Shown piece by piece: positions 1 through 10,899 of a stretch of DNA of 64,000 bases. Below the pieces are notes generated by a model. That model was not told the DNA's origin and did no database searches. It saw only the letters and a program-made list of their open reading frames with translations. The position numbers and the translations under genes are program-made. The stretch is taken from NCBI GenBank assembly GCA_905221605.1, contig CAJNDS010002459.1, positions 240,501 to 304,500 on the forward strand. The letters run 5' to 3'. This DNA is from Symbiodinium natans. Lineage: Eukaryota; Sar; Dinophyceae; Suessiales; Symbiodiniaceae. Position 1 is the first letter of the stretch; every line of letters starts with the position of its first letter.

Positions 1-1130
1 CCAAAACCATGAGAGCAATGGTCAGAAAGCAAAGGCGGAGCAACGAAAATGCGAAACAAGACCTAGTCAAGATCCTCCGCTTCGCGACTCGGGCCTGTTC
101 AGTCTTAGCAGACGAGTTTGCAAAGGCGCAGAGATTGAAGGTTTTGGGGTTTCCATGTAAGGTTCGAGTGCTCCAAGGCTTTGATGAGTTGGAGTTTATG
201 GGTTCTTCGCATTTTGTGACTTTGCTTGTCAGACTCCGTTGTCTGACCTGAGCCGTACCTGGCGTTCGATTTAGCTAGCGGAGTCTATCTGCCGTGTACA
301 GGACCCGATGACCGCACACTGGTCTTCGAAAGCCGCTTCGAAAGCGGCAATCTACGTCGCGCAGTGCAGGCATACGAATTTGAGCTCTTTGGCAGCACGA
401 CTCGCAGGGTTCGAGCAAGGCCTTGTAGCGGAGAGAGGGCAAGAACCCTCTGATCTCAACCGAGTTGTGTGCACTCCTTTGCTTAGGGCAACAGGGTGTG
501 CTTGATGAGCGAGGTGACAGGGGCGACCGGACCCGGATGCCCTCCGAAAGAGGGGGTGAGAGCAAGAGAGCAAAACGGATGCTCCAGAGTGAGGGGCCAC
601 CGCCCAATTTTTGGGGATTGCACAAAAGTATGCGCGACGCGCACAAAAACGGCAGGTGTGTTGTCGCCAAGCCGTCCAAAGTCGGGAGCACAAGAGTCAA
701 AATGCGTATAGATTTATATGTATATGCACAGGGGTAGATTCCTATCCCCGTTCTGCATGTTGTTTAGCACCTGGATTATTTCGAATCACCAAGAGACAAA
801 CCCCATACCAGACCCACTGGACAAATTCGAGCATTGGACCATTAGACCAAGAGGAATAGCAATACAAAAATATGAATAATAGCAACAACAAGAATACAAG
901 TAAGAATAACAAGAATAATAGAAGCAATATGAATAATCATAATGATAAGAATAATCATACTAATAATAATAAGTTGCCCCCCCCGACCGTCAGACCATTG
1001 GACCAGTAGGTTCGCCACGTACCTTAGACTAATTGCGCAAAGGACTGCGGTGCAAGGATCATATGATGGCTTCCGGACAACTGAAGTGCTCTCGGCAGTG
1101 CGCTGCGTTCGAGGGCTTCAAAGGATCTAG
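1..1130. other. Upstream stretch without a supported gene
   Basis: I see no recognisable coding exon here. Overlapping frames are open on both strands up to about 700, but none has a convincing composition. From 855 to 970 the + strand is rich in AAT/AAC triplets (a degenerate trinucleotide tract). Confidence 0.5.
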
Positions 1131-1271
1131 ATTCTTGTAAACCTAAGCCCATCAAGGGAATTGGTGGATGATATGGTCGAACTTCCAGGGGACGAAGGAG
1201 TGGCAAGTTCTCGCCCTCAACCACCCAAAGTTCTCACGCCATCCAAACCACAAACCAAGAAGCAAAGTTGA
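1131..1271 (+). CDS. Candidate terminal exon, unknown protein
   Basis: The + frame is open after the acceptor-like CTAG at 1127-1130 and stops with TGA at 1269-1271. The peptide has an acidic first half (LVDDMVELPGDEG) and a Pro/Lys-rich tail (PPKVLTPSKPQTKKQS), a composition that looks coding. It is too short to assign to a family. It could be the last exon of a gene whose other exons I cannot identify. Confidence 0.3.
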   Translation: MLVNLSPSRELVDDMVELPGDEGVASSRPQPPKVLTPSKPQTKKQS

Positions 1272-1860
1272 CCCTTGGGGACGGGAGAATGCAGCAAAAA
1301 GAGACCTTTTTTCGCTGCGGCGACCTCCCAGCAGGCCTTCCAATCCTTACTCCAACACAGCTTCTTTTGGTTTGTCGTTCTGAATGCTTCCCAACAACAT
1401 GCTGGCATATGTAGGGGGCTCTATCGTCTTACTTGCGTCTCTTTCGTGGACAGGGAAATTCATTGTGAGGAGTTGTCTACAGCTACTACAATCCCTACTA
1501 TCATTTACCTTGTTACAATGTTCTCATAGGGACGGGATAATATGAGCCTAGATTTTTGGAATGGGACGTGGAGGCATGTGTCTCACGTTGTTGTCGTGAA
1601 TATGCTTTCCTACAATGGTGGCTATCTGTAGCAATGCTCTTCTATGTTCACTACACTACACTATATTATACGATATGATACTATACTATACCATGTTGCG
1701 GCAGTAGACTCGAAGCATAGCTAATCTATCCAGTCCTGCTCAGGGAAGTCAGGTGAGGCCCTGAGGCAGTAAGCCCAGCCCCAGATTTCTGGACCATTTC
1801 AAAGGAGGAAGGGGCTTCATACTTCGGCTGTGTGGGGAGATTCTGAGAGCCGGGCGCGGG

Positions 1861-1908
1861 CGGGGGGGGGGGCGGAGGGGGGGGGGGGGGGGGGGGGTGG
1901 GCGGGGGG
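1861..1908. repeat. Poly-G tract
   Basis: Nearly pure G on the + strand with single interruptions, including an uninterrupted run of more than 20 G. It lies about 400 bp upstream of the carboxypeptidase reading frame and could form G-quadruplexes. Confidence 0.9.
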
Positions 1909-2140
1909 CAAAAGAAACTGTACCTGATATGGGAGCTGGATTCAGGGAAGACAGTCCGACATTCAACAGTGTCGTAGTTTTCTTGCTGTTGAAATATCGT
2001 TTTTCCGTTGTTCTACATGACTTTCTAGTATGGGCTGTATGTATGTAGTGTGTTTTTGCAGTACATATTGTCCGTTTTCGATCTCTTTTATATACATAGC
2101 TATATATTATATACTGTATAATCTGCATTACACATCTTGC

Positions 2141-2154
2141 ATATATATATATAT

Positions 2155-2185
<31 letters not shown>

Positions 2186-2186
2186 C
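2141..2186. repeat. (TA)n microsatellite
   Basis: Alternating AT for about 45 bp with one G interruption, between the poly-G tract and the carboxypeptidase frame. Confidence 0.9.
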
Positions 2187-2319
2187 GGATATCACATTTT
2201 ATTTACTGTGTATTAGGATGAGGACGAGGAATGAGGTGCCTCCTTTTCCAGCGCCCTGAAGGCAAGGGAGGTCCAGGATCCTAGTACTTTCAGGGATTTT
2301 TGAGGGGAGGGATGCCTGG

Positions 2320-3960
2320 GTGAGGTATGACCTCATTCTGAACCCGGACTACAATACCAAGTCCCACACACAATGGTACTTCTTCCGCGTGGGCAACACG
2401 CGCAGGGGACCCGAGTATAGGTTTAACATCCTGAACATGGTCAAGCCGACGTCCGTGTACAATGAGGGTATGCGGCCACTCCGCTACTCATCCATTGAGG
2501 CAGCTGCGAAAGGTGTTGGCTGGGCCCGCTGCGGCGACAGAATCGCGTACTATCAGAACGGTCTGCGCAGGCAGAAAGGCGCCAACTACTACACCTTGAC
2601 CTTCACAGTGACTTTTGAGCACGACTGTGATGAAGTCTATTTCTCACATTGCTATCCCTATACATACACCGACCTTCAACTGGACCTCAGGGCTTTGGAG
2701 AAGGATCCGAACATGGTGCGACGCTTTCGGCGCAGGAAGTTGTGCGACACCTTGGCGGGCAATGCTTGTGATTTGATAACCATCACGTCTTTCTGTGGTG
2801 ATCCGGCGGCCTTGAAAGCCCGGCGGGCTGTAGTTATCACTGCCCGTGTCCACCCCGGAGAATCCAATGCGTCCTGGGTCATGAAAGGTATTCTAGACTA
2901 CCTTACTGGCGCATCGGTGGATGCGAGAATTCTACGCGATAACTTTGTTTTCAAGATTGTTCCTATGCTGAATCCAGATGGTGTGATCGTCGGGAACTAC
3001 AGATGTTCTTTGGCAGGTCAGGACCTGAATCGTCTCTGGGATGAGCCAAGCAGGAAGATGCATCCCACGATCTTCTTCACAAAGAGTATGTTCCGCCACT
3101 TGCTTGATGACAGAGACGTCATCTTGTATGTGGACATTCACGGGCACAGCCGGAAGAAGAATGTTTTCATGTACGGAAACAGCGAGAACAATGGGCTGCG
3201 TGAGAAGATCTTTCCTGGTCTGCTCTGCCGGAGTTCGGATTGCTTCAGTTTCGATGACTGCTGCTTCAAGATCCAGAAGAGTAAGGAGTCCACCGCCCGG
3301 GTCGTCACCTATCGGGAGCTGGGGGTGGTGAACTCCTACACGCTGGAAGCGTCCTTCTGCGGCGCGGACTTCGGCCCACTGGGCGAGCAGCACTTCACAA
3401 CCCGGCATCTAGAGGAGATGGGCTACATGCTCTGTGACGCAATTCTCGACTTTTGTGACCCCGACCAGGGAAAGGTTATGCTGGTTTGCAAAGAACTCCA
3501 GGTTCTATTTCCGGATGATGGGAATTCCGATGACGTCTCTGACTCTGAAGATGATGGGGCAGCTGCCCTGCGCCGGAAGAAGCGGGCAGCCCGTAAGGCA
3601 GTTAAGCAAAGGGAGAAGCCCCAGAAGAAGAAGAAGCCAGCCAAAAGCGACGGACGGGCCAAACTCGATTCGGAGGACATGGTGGACGACGACCGGCGTC
3701 AGAAGGAGGGCAAGGACAAGTCCGCGCGCCGCAAAGTTCGCCGTGACCCAGAGGACTCCACCGCAGCTGCCGGCTCCAGCAGCATGGTACCAGAGATGTC
3801 AGACGAAGATGCCAAGGGCAAGCGGAAGAAACCCAAGAAGAAAGCTGCCAAAAGCCGGGCAATCCCAAGGGACAAAGATTCCAAGGATGCTAAAACCCCC
3901 AAAGATGATGCGGGCAGCAGAGGGTCCCGGCAGGAAGCAGAACCTACCGACGGACCTTAA
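2320..3960 (+). CDS. Cytosolic carboxypeptidase (M14 family, CCP/AGBL type)
   Basis: The encoded enzyme belongs to the zinc carboxypeptidases that trim glutamates from polyglutamylated tubulin and other acidic tails, acting on axonemal and cytoskeletal microtubules. Seen, counting from the GTG at 2320: N-terminal CCP-type strand domain (LILNPDYN, HTQWYFFRV); zinc site His178-x-x-Glu181 in HPGES; NPDG from 218; DLNR at 235-238; third zinc ligand His274 in DIHGHSRKKNVFMYG; catalytic Glu343 in YTLEASFCG. From about 400 to 546 the chain is a low-complexity Lys/Asp/Glu tail. GTG at 2320 is only the first start-like codon. The frame is open back to 2260 and an acceptor-like TTTCAG ends at 2292, so coding may begin at 2293 or earlier exons may exist. 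The N-terminal domain therefore looks incomplete. The 1.6 kb frame lacks introns, unlike every other gene here. It stops at TAA 3958-3960. Confidence 0.93.
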   Translation: MRYDLILNPDYNTKSHTQWYFFRVGNTRRGPEYRFNILNMVKPTSVYNEGMRPLRYSSIEAAAKGVGWARCGDRIAYYQNGLRRQKGANYYTLTFTVTFEHDCDEVYFSHCYPYTYTDLQLDLRALEKDPNMVRRFRRRKLCDTLAGNACDLITITSFCGDPAALKARRAVVITARVHPGESNASWVMKGILDYLTGASVDARILRDNFVFKIVPMLNPDGVIVGNYRCSLAGQDLNRLWDEPSRKMHPTIFFTKSMFRHLLDDRDVILYVDIHGHSRKKNVFMYGNSENNGLREKIFPGLLCRSSDCFSFDDCCFKIQKSKESTARVVTYRELGVVNSYTLEASFCGADFGPLGEQHFTTRHLEEMGYMLCDAILDFCDPDQGKVMLVCKELQVLFPDDGNSDDVSDSEDDGAAALRRKKRAARKAVKQREKPQKKKKPAKSDGRAKLDSEDMVDDDRRQKEGKDKSARRKVRRDPEDSTAAAGSSSMVPEMSDEDAKGKRKKPKKKAAKSRAIPRDKDSKDAKTPKDDAGSRGSRQEAEPTDGP

Positions 3961-4413
3961 GCGCCCTGTAACTGCCTTGTTGAGGTGGAGTTTGGGGAGA
4001 CCAGAACGGCGGCTAACATGGCCGTCGGGAAAACAATAGTGCTTCCTGCCAGTGCGACAGAAAGCGGGTTGGCCGACACAAAGGAGCGAGTGGCATGGCT
4101 GGCTTGGGTTCCCTCAATCGTAAATATTCCTGCTGGTGGAGCAACAGTATGAAGGAGTCCATTGCAGGGAATCATTCATTATCTACGACACTGGTAGTTC
4201 TTGTGCCGCAAAGACTACTTCAATTTTGCCCAGAGCGAACTTGAGTAGGAGGGGGGTTGAGTTGCGGTCCCAGTGTTTTCATCCTCCACATTCATCAGAG
4301 AACTCTTCGCCCACTTGGCTTGTCAGGCCCGCCAAAGACCCAGTCAATTGTGGTGTCGCCATTGGAGGTGGCAGTGCTGGTGACCGAGTCCATGTTTGTT
4401 GTTTTCTTCGCAG
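3961..4413. other. Carboxypeptidase 3' side and intergenic/intron sequence
   Basis: No supported exon. It ends in a TTTTCTTCGCAG polypyrimidine acceptor for the exon at 4414. Confidence 0.45.
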
Positions 4414-5600
4414 ATGCTTCCAGAGGTGCACTTCTCGCAGCATGTGATCTACCCCCTGTTTTCCGACGGGCACTCGGTGGATGATGCAGTCAGGCTCCCT
4501 GGTCTGCAAGTTGCTCTGGATGTTAGGGTTTGTTCTAGTGTTGTGGCCCCCCTTATGGATACGTTTTCTAATCGAATTCCTATCTGAACAAAGTCCACCA
4601 AAGGACCCTAAAATGCGAAGTGACTGTACACGTGCCAGCCTTGTCAGGGAAATAGAGGCAGAGGAGGCTGAAGAAAGTGCCGATGAGGTGCCTTGACTTG
4701 CTGAGAGGCCGCGCGATCTCGCAGTAACCTCAAGATTGCTGGTGAAGCAAAGGTCAGGTTGGAGGCGCCATTTCCTCGAATTCAGGCCCGCAGCAACCTA
4801 GATGGGAATATCAGTGCTTTGATAGTGCTGGCTGGCTTTGTGGACCTCTGTCACAGAGGCAGTTCGATGGTGCCCAAAGCTACGTGCCCAGAGCTCGGAG
4901 AGCGCAAAGGGCTGAAAAGAGCTCTTTCAAAAGTACAAGCACGGGAGTTTCTGATCTCACATGCAATCCGAAGGATGGCGAGGGAAAGCCCGTCCTAGAT
5001 GAGAAGGGGGAAGAACGACGAGGTGTTGAGGCTCTGGAGTGACCACTTGAGGGCGATGGGCGACTTGACTTGACACATTCTCCTTGGCAGGGCCTCTTCA
5101 CGCTGGACAATCGACGACTCTATGCACTGCAGAGAGCAGCCGTCGCCCACTATCCCAGGCAAGTTCTGTTCTTTCGTCTTCGGGTGGGTGTGGGTTTTTT
5201 TGCCGTAGCATCTTCTACGTTTGCTGGAGCAAGTTGCTGGAATCTGCTGGAAGGACCTCCAAGATCACTGTGGAAGAGGTAACAAATCGCTGGGAGGTTA
5301 CGCAGCATGTGTGGCCCCGCCGTGCTTAAACCAACGCCTCGTGCCATCTTCAATCTGTGCATCAGCCCGTGCTGCGTGTTGTCCAGGAAGAAATTCCGAA
5401 CACGTGGCAGACCTGGCATTCACAGCGCTTTCCAGAATTGCTTCTCACTGAGCAAGCAGTGCTCCTGTGCAGTCAGTAAGGGACCAACGGTTTGTCCATC
5501 TTCATCGCAGAGTGGCTGCTCCCTCAGTTCCTATTTTTGCCATGCTAGAAATTCGAATCACGGAGATCAGGAACGGGACCAGCCGGAACAACACCAGGAA
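4414..5600 (+). CDS. ParB-like (DNRR) domain gene, partial exon set
   Basis: Three exons join in phase. 4414-4527 follows TTCTTCGCAG and contains FSQHVIYPLFSDGHSVDDAV. 5091-5158 follows TTGGCAG and contains GLFTLDNRRLYALQRAAVAH, with a GC donor (GCAAGT). An exon from 5511 contains APSVPIFAMLEIRITEIRN, and its end near 5600 is uncertain. Phases are 0 then 2. The order FSDG-S-DD ... LFTLDNRRLYALQ matches the ParB/sulfiredoxin-like fold seen in bacterial toxin-associated and some protist proteins. This is a family resemblance from memory. Function cannot be inferred beyond a possible nucleotide- or DNA-linked role. No start or stop codon is assigned. It lies about 450 bp downstream of the carboxypeptidase stop on the same strand and is probably a separate gene. 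Confidence 0.6.
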
Positions 5601-5619
5601 TTCTGAAGTGCTCCGAGTG

Positions 5620-7200
5620 TGGGACTGGAGGTCTCCTAACAGAGTCTGCCAGTGCTTGATTGTTTTTTGAGTTGCACTTGGGTTGCTCTGTGTGTCGTGT
5701 TCTTCGGATAGACCAGCTACGACACAGCGGCAGGTCAGCCATCTCGAAGATAGATGACGAAGGTGCCCGGATCCAACAGACCGACAGCAAGCCTCAGCCA
5801 AGCCGTTCTGTCACGTGTAGGAGGTGCCGGAGGTGACCGCGCAGCCGAAACGGGAAGCCCGTTTCTCAGCTTCCCACAGCGCAAGATCAAGTTGGTCGAA
5901 AGGCTGCTCTCATACACTGAGCTGAGATTGCTGGAGCTTCGGGTATCGAAGTTTTCGAGTGTGACATATTGGCGGCAGTTGACAGGCTGTGGCTGCTGGG
6001 AGTACTTGGATCCTCAATCAGTTTGTTCATGCCTTAGCTCCATTGATGCGGAACGTGGCACAGCACGAGCAACGAAGCCAGCCGCTTAGGCCGGGGGCCT
6101 TTCAGCAACGCTTTGATGCAGCAGTGGCAAGAGCCTCAGTTTTTCCAGTTCCTTGCCCCCGGTCGTTTGAAACCGAACCCCCAAGCACTAAATCCCAATT
6201 CTGACCCCTACAGCGGGAACCCTAGGCCTTCCGCTCCGAAGTTGCACAAGTCAGGGCTTAGGGTTTAGGCTAGTGGCCTTGGCCTAAAGGATGTTAGGGT
6301 TTAGGCAAAATCGGGATTGAATAACGAGGAAAATGCAAATGCTCCAACATACACTGTCAGAGTTCGGTCAGCAGTGCGGATCAAGTCGGTTCTTGGCTTG
6401 TTGCTTGTTTCACCTCTTCATCCGTCGTAAGGCTGTGATGGCATAGCACCTGGCCGTTTTGATGAACAGCAAAGAGACGGTCTGGGTTTGATGAAGTCTC
6501 GGAGTCTAGGGTAGGGATCCAGGGCTCCATTTCCTTCCTGGTGGCTCTGCGGCTCAGGTTTTAAGGTTGAGGGTTTATGGCCTAAGGCATCTTAGGGCTT
6601 ATGCTGAGCGAGTTCAGGCTTGAGGGTCGAATCTTGATGAATCTTGACGTCTTCCGGGTTGCCGTTACGGGCTTGATAAGGCTCACTGTCGAGGATTCGG
6701 CCGTCCCAAGCTTGTTCTGATCTACCGTACCCCCCCCCTTCTTCAGAGCACGGAGCCGCACGGAGCCGCTCGGAGATGCGCCGCTTGAGAAGAAGTGGTG
6801 GAATGTGTCGAAGAATCGCCAAGAAAGAGCCCGTCTATAGTAGCTGTAAGAGAAGATCTGGTCGTAGATATAGCAGGTAACGTAGCAGTGCAAATGCAGC
6901 CGTTCGAGGTGGGAGCACCAGATGCTTCCGTGCGGATGCCTGGAGTTGCTGCCATTTGCTGCCTTTGAAAAAGAGAAGAACGCAAGCATACGGAAGCTGT
7001 CAAAGCATGTGAGGCCAGACCTGGAAATCCGGCCGTTTGAACGCAAGGAAGGCCAGCAGAACAGGATGATGTGATGTCTCAAAGTTCGATCTGCCACTAC
7101 GGAAGCCTGCTTGCTGGCGCTTCGCGTTCTGATGAACTCAAAGCCGCTGAAGGTCATGCCGAGCAGCCATTCAGGCAGGGACCGAAGCAGTGATGTTCTT
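5620..7200. other. Stretch without a supported gene
   Basis: Open frames exist on both strands, the largest being 343 codons on the minus strand at 6582-7613, but none has family features. Scattered degenerate TTTAGGG-like words occur at about 6255-6310 and 6555-6605. Confidence 0.4.
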
Positions 7201-7202
7201 AT

Positions 7203-7568
7203 GTGGGAGCTTTGTCTGAGCTTGGGAGGCCAGTTGCAGAAGTCTTTGCTGACGCGCCGAAGCCGTTCGCACCAGGCATCCCGAAAAAGCCCCACGCTGC
7301 CATCGAGCATCTGCGAGTCGATTACTGCCCTGGAGGCTGGGTGCCGCAAGTGGCGAAGGAGGAATGTGGATTCCAGACGTGTGCCGAGCCACTTCCCCAG
7401 GAAAAAGGTGCAGTGTCCAGACATGAAGAATGTCATGCTCTTGAGGTGTGGTCGGCAACGACTGGAGGGTTGGAGCGTCCTGACCCGAGTCCCAAGACTC
7501 CCAAGACTCCCAAGACTCCGATTCAACGAAGCTTGTGCCGAGGCGAGGGGCGAGTGGCCATGCACTGA
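7203..7568 (+). CDS. Candidate exon, Pro/Ala-rich protein with TPK repeats
   Basis: A 120-codon + frame with plausible protein composition: LSELGRPVAEVFADAPKPF near the start, then a tandem TPKTPKTP near the end encoded by a 10-bp direct repeat (CCCAAGACTC) at about 7491-7518. TPK/SPK repeats resemble proline-directed kinase sites. No family is recognised. The first codon is not clearly an initiator and the boundaries are unknown. The overlapping minus-strand frame is longer but has poorer composition. Confidence 0.35.
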   Translation: MGALSELGRPVAEVFADAPKPFAPGIPKKPHAAIEHLRVDYCPGGWVPQVAKEECGFQTCAEPLPQEKGAVSRHEECHALEVWSATTGGLERPDPSPKTPKTPKTPIQRSLCRGEGRVAMH

Positions 7569-7739
7569 GTGCATGCGGCACGTTACTCTGCGAATCACGT
7601 TGCGCATGCTCAAGTGCTTCTGACCGCATCAACTGACTTGCGACAAGGTACTGCTCTAATTGCTGGAGGAAGTGGCAGTCACGGTGAACCAATGAGAGGC
7701 TCGTTAACGAGCCCCGCAAGTATGGATTCAACAACTATC

Positions 7740-9240
7740 TCGCTTCCCATGGACCCTTCTCGCTGAGATTCAAGTTCCCACGACCGGAGCAAGTGGTCCG
7801 AGACACCATCGATATGAGCTCCAAGGACTCTGACTTTGACTTTCGGGTGTAGCGTTGCGCTTTCGGGTTCGGCTGCCTGATCCTCGAAGAGGGTTTCGGC
7901 TCATCATCTACCAGCATTGTAGAGTCATCGTAAAGTAGCTTTGGGGCTCTTGAAGGATGGTGTCAAGTCCAAATCTCTGCCCTTCTTCTAGGCTTGTAGG
8001 GATAGATGCGGGGTTTCAGGGCTAAAGGGTTCGTCGGCAGGGGCTTTGGGTTCTAGGGTGTCGGTTCTACAAATGGCATGGGTGGCGTTCCGATTGTTGC
8101 GCTTGGCTTGAGGAAAATGCTACTGAAACGAGCCTTGCAAAAGCCAGCGGAGAGGCGAAGGACCACGAGACGGAGGAGGAAGAACAGCGCGACAAAGCAG
8201 CCAGTTCGCACTGTCCCTGGCCGCATGGAAAACGCAGAGTGACAACTTTTAGCCCCTCCCCTCAGCTTTGTCTGCTTCCTGTGAAGCAACGTCGGCCCAT
8301 GAAATCCATGATCTAGGACTCTTACGTCTCCAAAAGCAACAGGGACATGCCGTTCTACTCCTTTTCAGGTCCCTACAATCTGCCAAGCTGGGCATTCGTG
8401 AGTTTGCCGAAACATGTTGTAACAAAGAATGGCCGAGAGCCAGAATTGAGTTGGGCATTGCTCCATGCACTTTGAAGGACTGAAACTGAAACCTTACACT
8501 AACTCCCAAGCCAAATCACACGAAACAAGCAAATGCCTTGCAACTTGAAACCAAGGAAGCAAGCAATCCTGCAGATTTTCGGCCCAGAGGCATGAACCAG
8601 AGACAGCATTGCATGCCTTTCATATGCGGGCCACGCCATTCCTCCATTGCTGGGAGCCTCAATAGACACACAGTAGAAGAATTCATCGCGCAAGTAGCCG
8701 ATGTTAGCTGCTGCGCACACGACAGGCAAGACACAGCACAGGATAGGCACCTACAGCGAACAAGGGAACAGGCAAGGAGGCATCTGATGGCAGAATGCCA
8801 TGACCTTGAAGGATGGTTGAGAAAAAAGAGTCGGCACCTGAGCGTACCCCCTACGTTCCCTCGACGTGCCCCGTACGCCCCACCCTGCACTAAGCTGGAA
8901 GTGAACATCTGCATCTGCAACTGGCACAAGGCCACCACATTGGACTCTGGAAGTGGCGATGGTTTCGCTTTGATGGGCGCGTGCTGCGTCAGCACTCCCA
9001 GCTTCACTACAAGTAAGGAGTAAGGAGTATGAGCCAAAGGCAAGGCGCTAAACTTTGTGAGTTTTATGTGCACCTTTCCGTGCACGGTGCGTGCGGCCAC
9101 TCGTTGAATGCGTTGTTTGCACACTACGTCACCGTGCGGGATTATGCAAATGCAGAACACATGGTGCAAGGCTACTGGAAGAGGCGGCGTTTAGCCGACC
9201 AAAGGCAGAAGCCACGTGCGGAGATCAGCTTGTCCGGATG
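7740..9240. other. Stretch without a well-supported gene
   Basis: Frames are open on both strands at 8516-9170, without convincing composition. A + frame at 9029-9242 (ending near YANAEHMVQGYWKRR) may be an upstream exon of the next gene, but I cannot place splice sites. Confidence 0.35.
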
Positions 9241-9242
9241 CC

Positions 9243-9439
9243 ATGCCGCAGCCTCAGAAGTTTGCCCATAGGGTCATTGAGTGCGGATGGATGTGTGGCG
9301 AGGTGGCGGCAGCTTATGGCTGTCGTTTCATCATCAAGGCGCGCTCCTGCACGATCGTGTTTGATGGCGCCACGTGAAGCCGATGGTGCTCGGTGTGACT
9401 AAGGCACCTCTGGCTGCGTACGACGAGGACGGTTTTTGA
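9243..9439 (+). CDS. Small two-exon candidate gene, unknown protein
   Basis: Exon one (ATG at 9243, to 9338) contains QKFAHRVIECGWMCGEVAAA and CRFIIK. A GC-AG intron of 41 bp (9339-9379) would join it in phase 0 to exon two (9380-9439), PMVLGVTKAPLAAYDEDGF, stop TGA 9437-9439. Without that intron the frame stops at 9375 and the second segment is out of frame, which supports the splice. The AUG may not be the true start, since the frame is open upstream. No family is recognised. Confidence 0.45.
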
Positions 9440-9649
9440 GGGCAGTCATGCAGTCTCCTGGTCATGATGTGGCGCCAGGAACTTGAGGCCGACACCTATG
9501 AGCACAGAGATCTTTGGATTTGCAGTCGGAAGCTTGGGAGTGGTCCCATGGTTCCATGGGCCAATGCGAGGCATGCGCCAGTGTGACAAATTCCGGAAGG
9601 TCTCAATGCAGCTGCCCTGCAGCAGCGTTTGCTCGCATCGACCAGCTGC

Positions 9650-10016
9650 CAGGCTCTCTCTCTCTCTCTTTCTCTCTTTCTCTCTTTCTCTCTTTCTCTC
9701 TTTCTCTCTTTCTCTCTTTCTCTCTTTCTCTCTTTCTCTCTTTCTCTCTTTCTCTCTTTCTCTCTTTCTCTCTTTCTCTCTTTCTCTCTTTCTCTCTTTC
9801 TCTCTTTCTCTCTTTCTCTCTTTCTCTCTTTCTCTCTTTCTCTCTTTCTCTCTTTCTCTCTTTCTCTCTTTCTCTCCTTTCTCTCTTTCTCTCTTTCTCT
9901 CTTTCTTTCCTTTCTCTCTTTCTCTCTTTCTCTCTTTCTCTCTTTCTCTCTTTCTCTCTTTCTCTCTTTCTCTCTTTCTCTCTTTCTCTCTTTCTTTCTT
10001 TCTCTCTTTTCCTCTT
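9650..10016. repeat. 8-bp CTCTCTTT microsatellite, about 365 bp
   Basis: An almost perfect 8-bp period (CTCTCTTT) with slight drift at about 9877 and 9905. All three + frames read through it as Ser/Leu/Phe repeats, which is an artefact of the pyrimidine strand. Confidence 0.97.
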
Positions 10017-10157
10017 TACAGCTGACTGAAGAGATGTTCGAGTCAGGAAAAGTACCGACGAGTCACCTCGACTGAGACGAAAACAGAAAAGCCCTGAGTC
10101 GGAAAAAAAGCCCTGAACCCAAGCCGGACATGGAGAAGACCCTGTAGAGAAACCCCG

Positions 10158-10643
10158 GAGAGGCTTTAAAGCTGATCCTCGGTGTAGGGTTCAGGGGTTT
10201 CGGGTTCGGGGGTTTGAGTTAAGGGTTGTGAGGGTTCCTGGGTCTTAGGGTTTGCGGTTTCAGGGTTTCAGCTGGACAAAATGAAAATCTGGTCTCTTGT
10301 CCTTCCTCCTTGGTCCGGTTTTCTGCCCCGGCAGCTTTTCTTTTCGGGCTCGGTCCACTCCGTTTTCGACTCGTTGTTCCGATTCACCGGTAGCTAGCAT
10401 GTCGGGAGAGGACTCGCAAGCTGTGATGCCAGGTCAGTGCAGAGCGGTTTCTGCATGCCAAGGGCATGTGGCAGACACTGCAAGAGTGTGTGAGTGCAGC
10501 GTCCTCAGCCAGTGAAGTCCTTCCATGTTCGAGATTGGAAGTGTGAGATGCGTTGAACTCGCAGGCCTCGGTGAAAGGCGATGATTGCGAGGCAGATCCC
10601 TCAATTCTAAACCCTAAACCCTAAGCCCTAAACCCTAAACCCC
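10158..10643. repeat. Degenerate TTTAGGG words and a short CCCTAAA array
   Basis: GGTTTAGGG-like words occur at 10185-10275 and a cleaner CCCTAAA run at 10606-10643. Between them, a short + frame from an ATG at 10399 (MSGEDSQAVM) could be a first exon, but I cannot confirm it. Confidence 0.6.
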
Positions 10644-10777
10644 AGCTTTATCTGAAGCCAGATATCCTGACACGACCACGGCGGCTGAAGCTCGCAGGCC
10701 GTATCGGTGGAGTCCATGGCTCTGAGGTACACACGCGTGACGCTTATGCAAGGCTCTGCACTTCGTGAGTGCCGTGC

Positions 10778-10887
10778 CACATGGGGATTGCCGAAAATAG
10801 GGGTACCCCAAAACATACCCCAAAACACTAGAATCCATGTAAAGAAAGCCCCAAAAAGGGCACCCCCTATTTCGGAAACCCCCACAT
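10778..10887. mobile_element. MITE-like element, copy 1
   Basis: About 110 bp with terminal inverted repeats: left ACATGGGGATTGCCGAAA, right TTTCGGAAACCCCCACAT. The core shares the TAGGGGTACC box with the copies at 22164, 25402, 30690 (reverse) and 31353. It has no coding capacity. Confidence 0.8.
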
Positions 10888-10899
10888 CTTGACTTAAGG

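Noticed and set aside
6582-7613. 343-codon minus-strand open frame
   Set aside because: High Ser/Arg/Phe/His composition without motifs. It overlaps a + frame with better composition, and all confident genes are on the + strand.
8516-9169. 217-codon minus-strand open frame
   Set aside because: Cys/Leu/Ser-rich with no motif, probably the complement of + strand sequence.
9483-10075. Long Ser/Leu/Phe repeat frames
   Set aside because: Produced by the CTCTCTTT microsatellite in every frame.
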